Positions 62,772 through 64,000 of a DNA stretch of 64,000 nucleotides are shown one piece after another. The stretch lies in assembly GCA_001829315.1 (NCBI GenBank), contig MIAY01000010.1, positions 84,871 to 148,870 on the forward strand, given 5' to 3'. The notes under the pieces are model-generated. The model saw only the letters and a program-made list of their open reading frames with translations, was not told the DNA's origin and did not search any database. The first letter of the stretch is position 1, and the number at the start of each line of letters is the position of its first letter. This DNA comes from Spirochaetes bacterium GWE1_32_154. GTDB lineage: Bacteria; Spirochaetota; GWE2-31-10. The position numbers were made by a program, and so were the translations under genes.

Positions 62772-64000
62772 TTGAAAATTTTAGTAGTAGCTGCAAATAG
62801 AGAGAAATTTCCTGATCCTGTATTTCCATTAGGTGCATCATACATTGCAAATTCCCTGGAACTGGCCGGATATTCAGTTGATATTTTCGATGCAAATTTT
62901 TCAGAAAACCCGCAGGATGATTTAAAACAAAAACTTACTGATTTTAACCCTGAAGTGGTAGCATTTTCTATACGAAATGTTGATAATAATGCATTCCCAA
63001 AAGCAACAAGCTATCTTGATTATTATAAATCAATGACAAAGGTAATTAAAGAAACGGGTAATTCACTATTGGTTGTAGGCGGCTCGGCTTTTACTATTTT
63101 TCCCGAATATTTTCTTCAGGAATTACAGGCTGATTTTGGCATTTCGGGTGAGGGCGAGTATGCTTTTCTAAAATTGCTTGATGAAATCAAAACGGGAGTT
63201 TTTGAGAAAAATAAAGTTATTTATTCTGATTCAATTAAAGATATAAATTTTGAGCATTTTCCATCGAGAAACGGGTTTGATGTAGAAAAATATTTTCAGA
63301 TGGGCGGGTGTATCAATATTCAAATGAAACGAGGTTGTGCTTTTGATTGTTCATACTGCACATATCCCTCAATTGAAGGTCATTGTTATCGAATGCGGGA
63401 GCCTAAGAAAATTGTTGATGAAATTCAGTACTGGTATGAAACGAAAGGGGTAACCCATTATTTTTTTGTTGACAGTGTTTTTAATCATCCCGAAGAGTAT
63501 GCTCTTGAAGTAATAAATGAAATTGTAAAAAGAAAACTTGATATAAAATGGTCAGGTTTTTTTGCACCGATTTTTTCGGAAACTTTCGTAGATGCCTGTT
63601 TAAGTGCCGGACTTGCTTCGATGGATCTTGGAACAGATGCTTTTTCAAATGTAACATTAAAAGGGTTTCATAAGTTTTTTACCGTTGATGATATTTTTAG
63701 AAGTTGTGAAATCTGTACAAGAAAAGGTATTAAATTTAATCACAGTATGATATTTGGCGGACCCGGTGAAACAATGGATACTCTGAAAGAAACTATTCGA
63801 AATATTGATCTTTCAAATCCGACATCAGTTATTGGTTTTATTGGTGTTCGAGTGTATCCTAATACACCTATAGCAAAAGAACTTGGGTGGGATGACGTTG
63901 GTATAGAACCTGTATTTTATGTTTCTCCCGATGTTCAGGACACTTTAGTTGATTATCTTAAAGAAGTTGTAGAAAATCGTCGTGGCTGGATTGTGCCAGG
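62772..64000 (+). CDS. B12-binding radical SAM protein (3' end cut by window)
   Basis: 409 codons visible from TTG 62772, with GGAGG 6 bases upstream and the queF stop directly before it. N-terminal cobalamin-binding Rossmann part (KILVVAANREKFPDPVFPLGASYIANSLELAGYSVDIFD; GGSAFTIFPEYF), then a radical SAM barrel with RGCAFDCSYCTYPSIEG (C-x3-C-x2-C) and GGPGETMDTL. Class B radical SAM methylases and rearrangement enzymes have this plan. No known queuosine step uses this type, so it may be an accessory modification or simply adjacent. Confidence 0.85.
   Translation, partial: MKILVVAANREKFPDPVFPLGASYIANSLELAGYSVDIFDANFSENPQDDLKQKLTDFNPEVVAFSIRNVDNNAFPKATSYLDYYKSMTKVIKETGNSLLVVGGSAFTIFPEYFLQELQADFGISGEGEYAFLKLLDEIKTGVFEKNKVIYSDSIKDINFEHFPSRNGFDVEKYFQMGGCINIQMKRGCAFDCSYCTYPSIEGHCYRMREPKKIVDEIQYWYETKGVTHYFFVDSVFNHPEEYALEVINEIVKRKLDIKWSGFFAPIFSETFVDACLSAGLASMDLGTDAFSNVTLKGFHKFFTVDDIFRSCEICTRKGIKFNHSMIFGGPGETMDTLKETIRNIDLSNPTSVIGFIGVRVYPNTPIAKELGWDDVGIEPVFYVSPDVQDTLVDYLKEVVENRRGWIVP

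Overview
The window is an AT-rich bacterial chromosome segment, most likely from an anaerobic, nitrogen-fixing member of the Spirochaetota. The main pointers are a P83/100-type exported protein (39463-41502), a family known almost only from spirochaetes; an exported formylglycine-enzyme-fold protein with a diversity-generating-retroelement-like variable tail, the target type known from Treponema; two-membrane envelope genes; and a nifH-nifI1-nifI2-nifD-nifK-nifE order typical of anaerobes. This assignment is inference; there is no rRNA or ribosomal-protein gene to anchor it.

Layout. 1-5018 (minus): molybdenum nitrogenase operon, led by a consensus sigma-54 promoter and broken by two strong hairpins before nifE, which runs off the left edge. 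5351-8746 (plus): the exported variable protein, an IS3-type transposase remnant and an AAA-ATPase/PD-(D/E)XK protein. 8900-15949 (minus): a chemoreceptor with a periplasmic heme-c motif, the System II cytochrome c assembly pair ccsA/ccs1, leuS and mnmA. 16054-18072: a tandem ribbon-helix-helix-like protein, galU and ssb. 18212-23257 (plus): a small peptide gene, a strong hairpin, three lipoproteins (two with papain-like signatures), an LpxL-like acyltransferase and a PqqD-M50 protease, which together look like an undescribed peptide-maturation cassette. 23390-32829: GGDEF protein, hisG/hisZ, STAS-like protein, GH36 alpha-galactosidase, ComFB fusion, trmL, a bifunctional-nuclease-like protein and a hybrid histidine kinase. 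32963-35368: XRE-cupin regulator with a leuCD-type dehydratase. 35657-43123: second tandem-RHH paralogue, U32 protease, PilZ-like protein, P83/100 protein, then a remnant zone with a toxin-like tail, a possible immunity gene and a broken ParE module. 43253-54742: lepA, TPR protein, three envelope-related genes, nth, a YbgC-type thioesterase, guaB and a TGS-uridine kinase. 54774-60116: a double-receiver protein and hybrid kinase divergent from an RsbU-type phosphatase. 60226-64000: queD-queE-queC-queF and a B12-binding radical SAM protein cut by the right edge.

How the genes fit together. NifI1/NifI2 would switch nitrogenase off post-translationally. The heme chemoreceptor lies directly downstream of the genes that would attach its heme. 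The GGDEF protein, ComFB protein and PilZ-like protein suggest cyclic-di-GMP signalling. A family of short palindromic repeats (at least six copies, sharing the motif TTTTGCAAGAGCCTC) is scattered through the intergenic spaces, once just upstream of the GGDEF start codon.

I see no rRNA, tRNA, CRISPR array or intact insertion sequence. Most gaps are short; the larger ones hold promoters, hairpins or repeat copies and are described individually.
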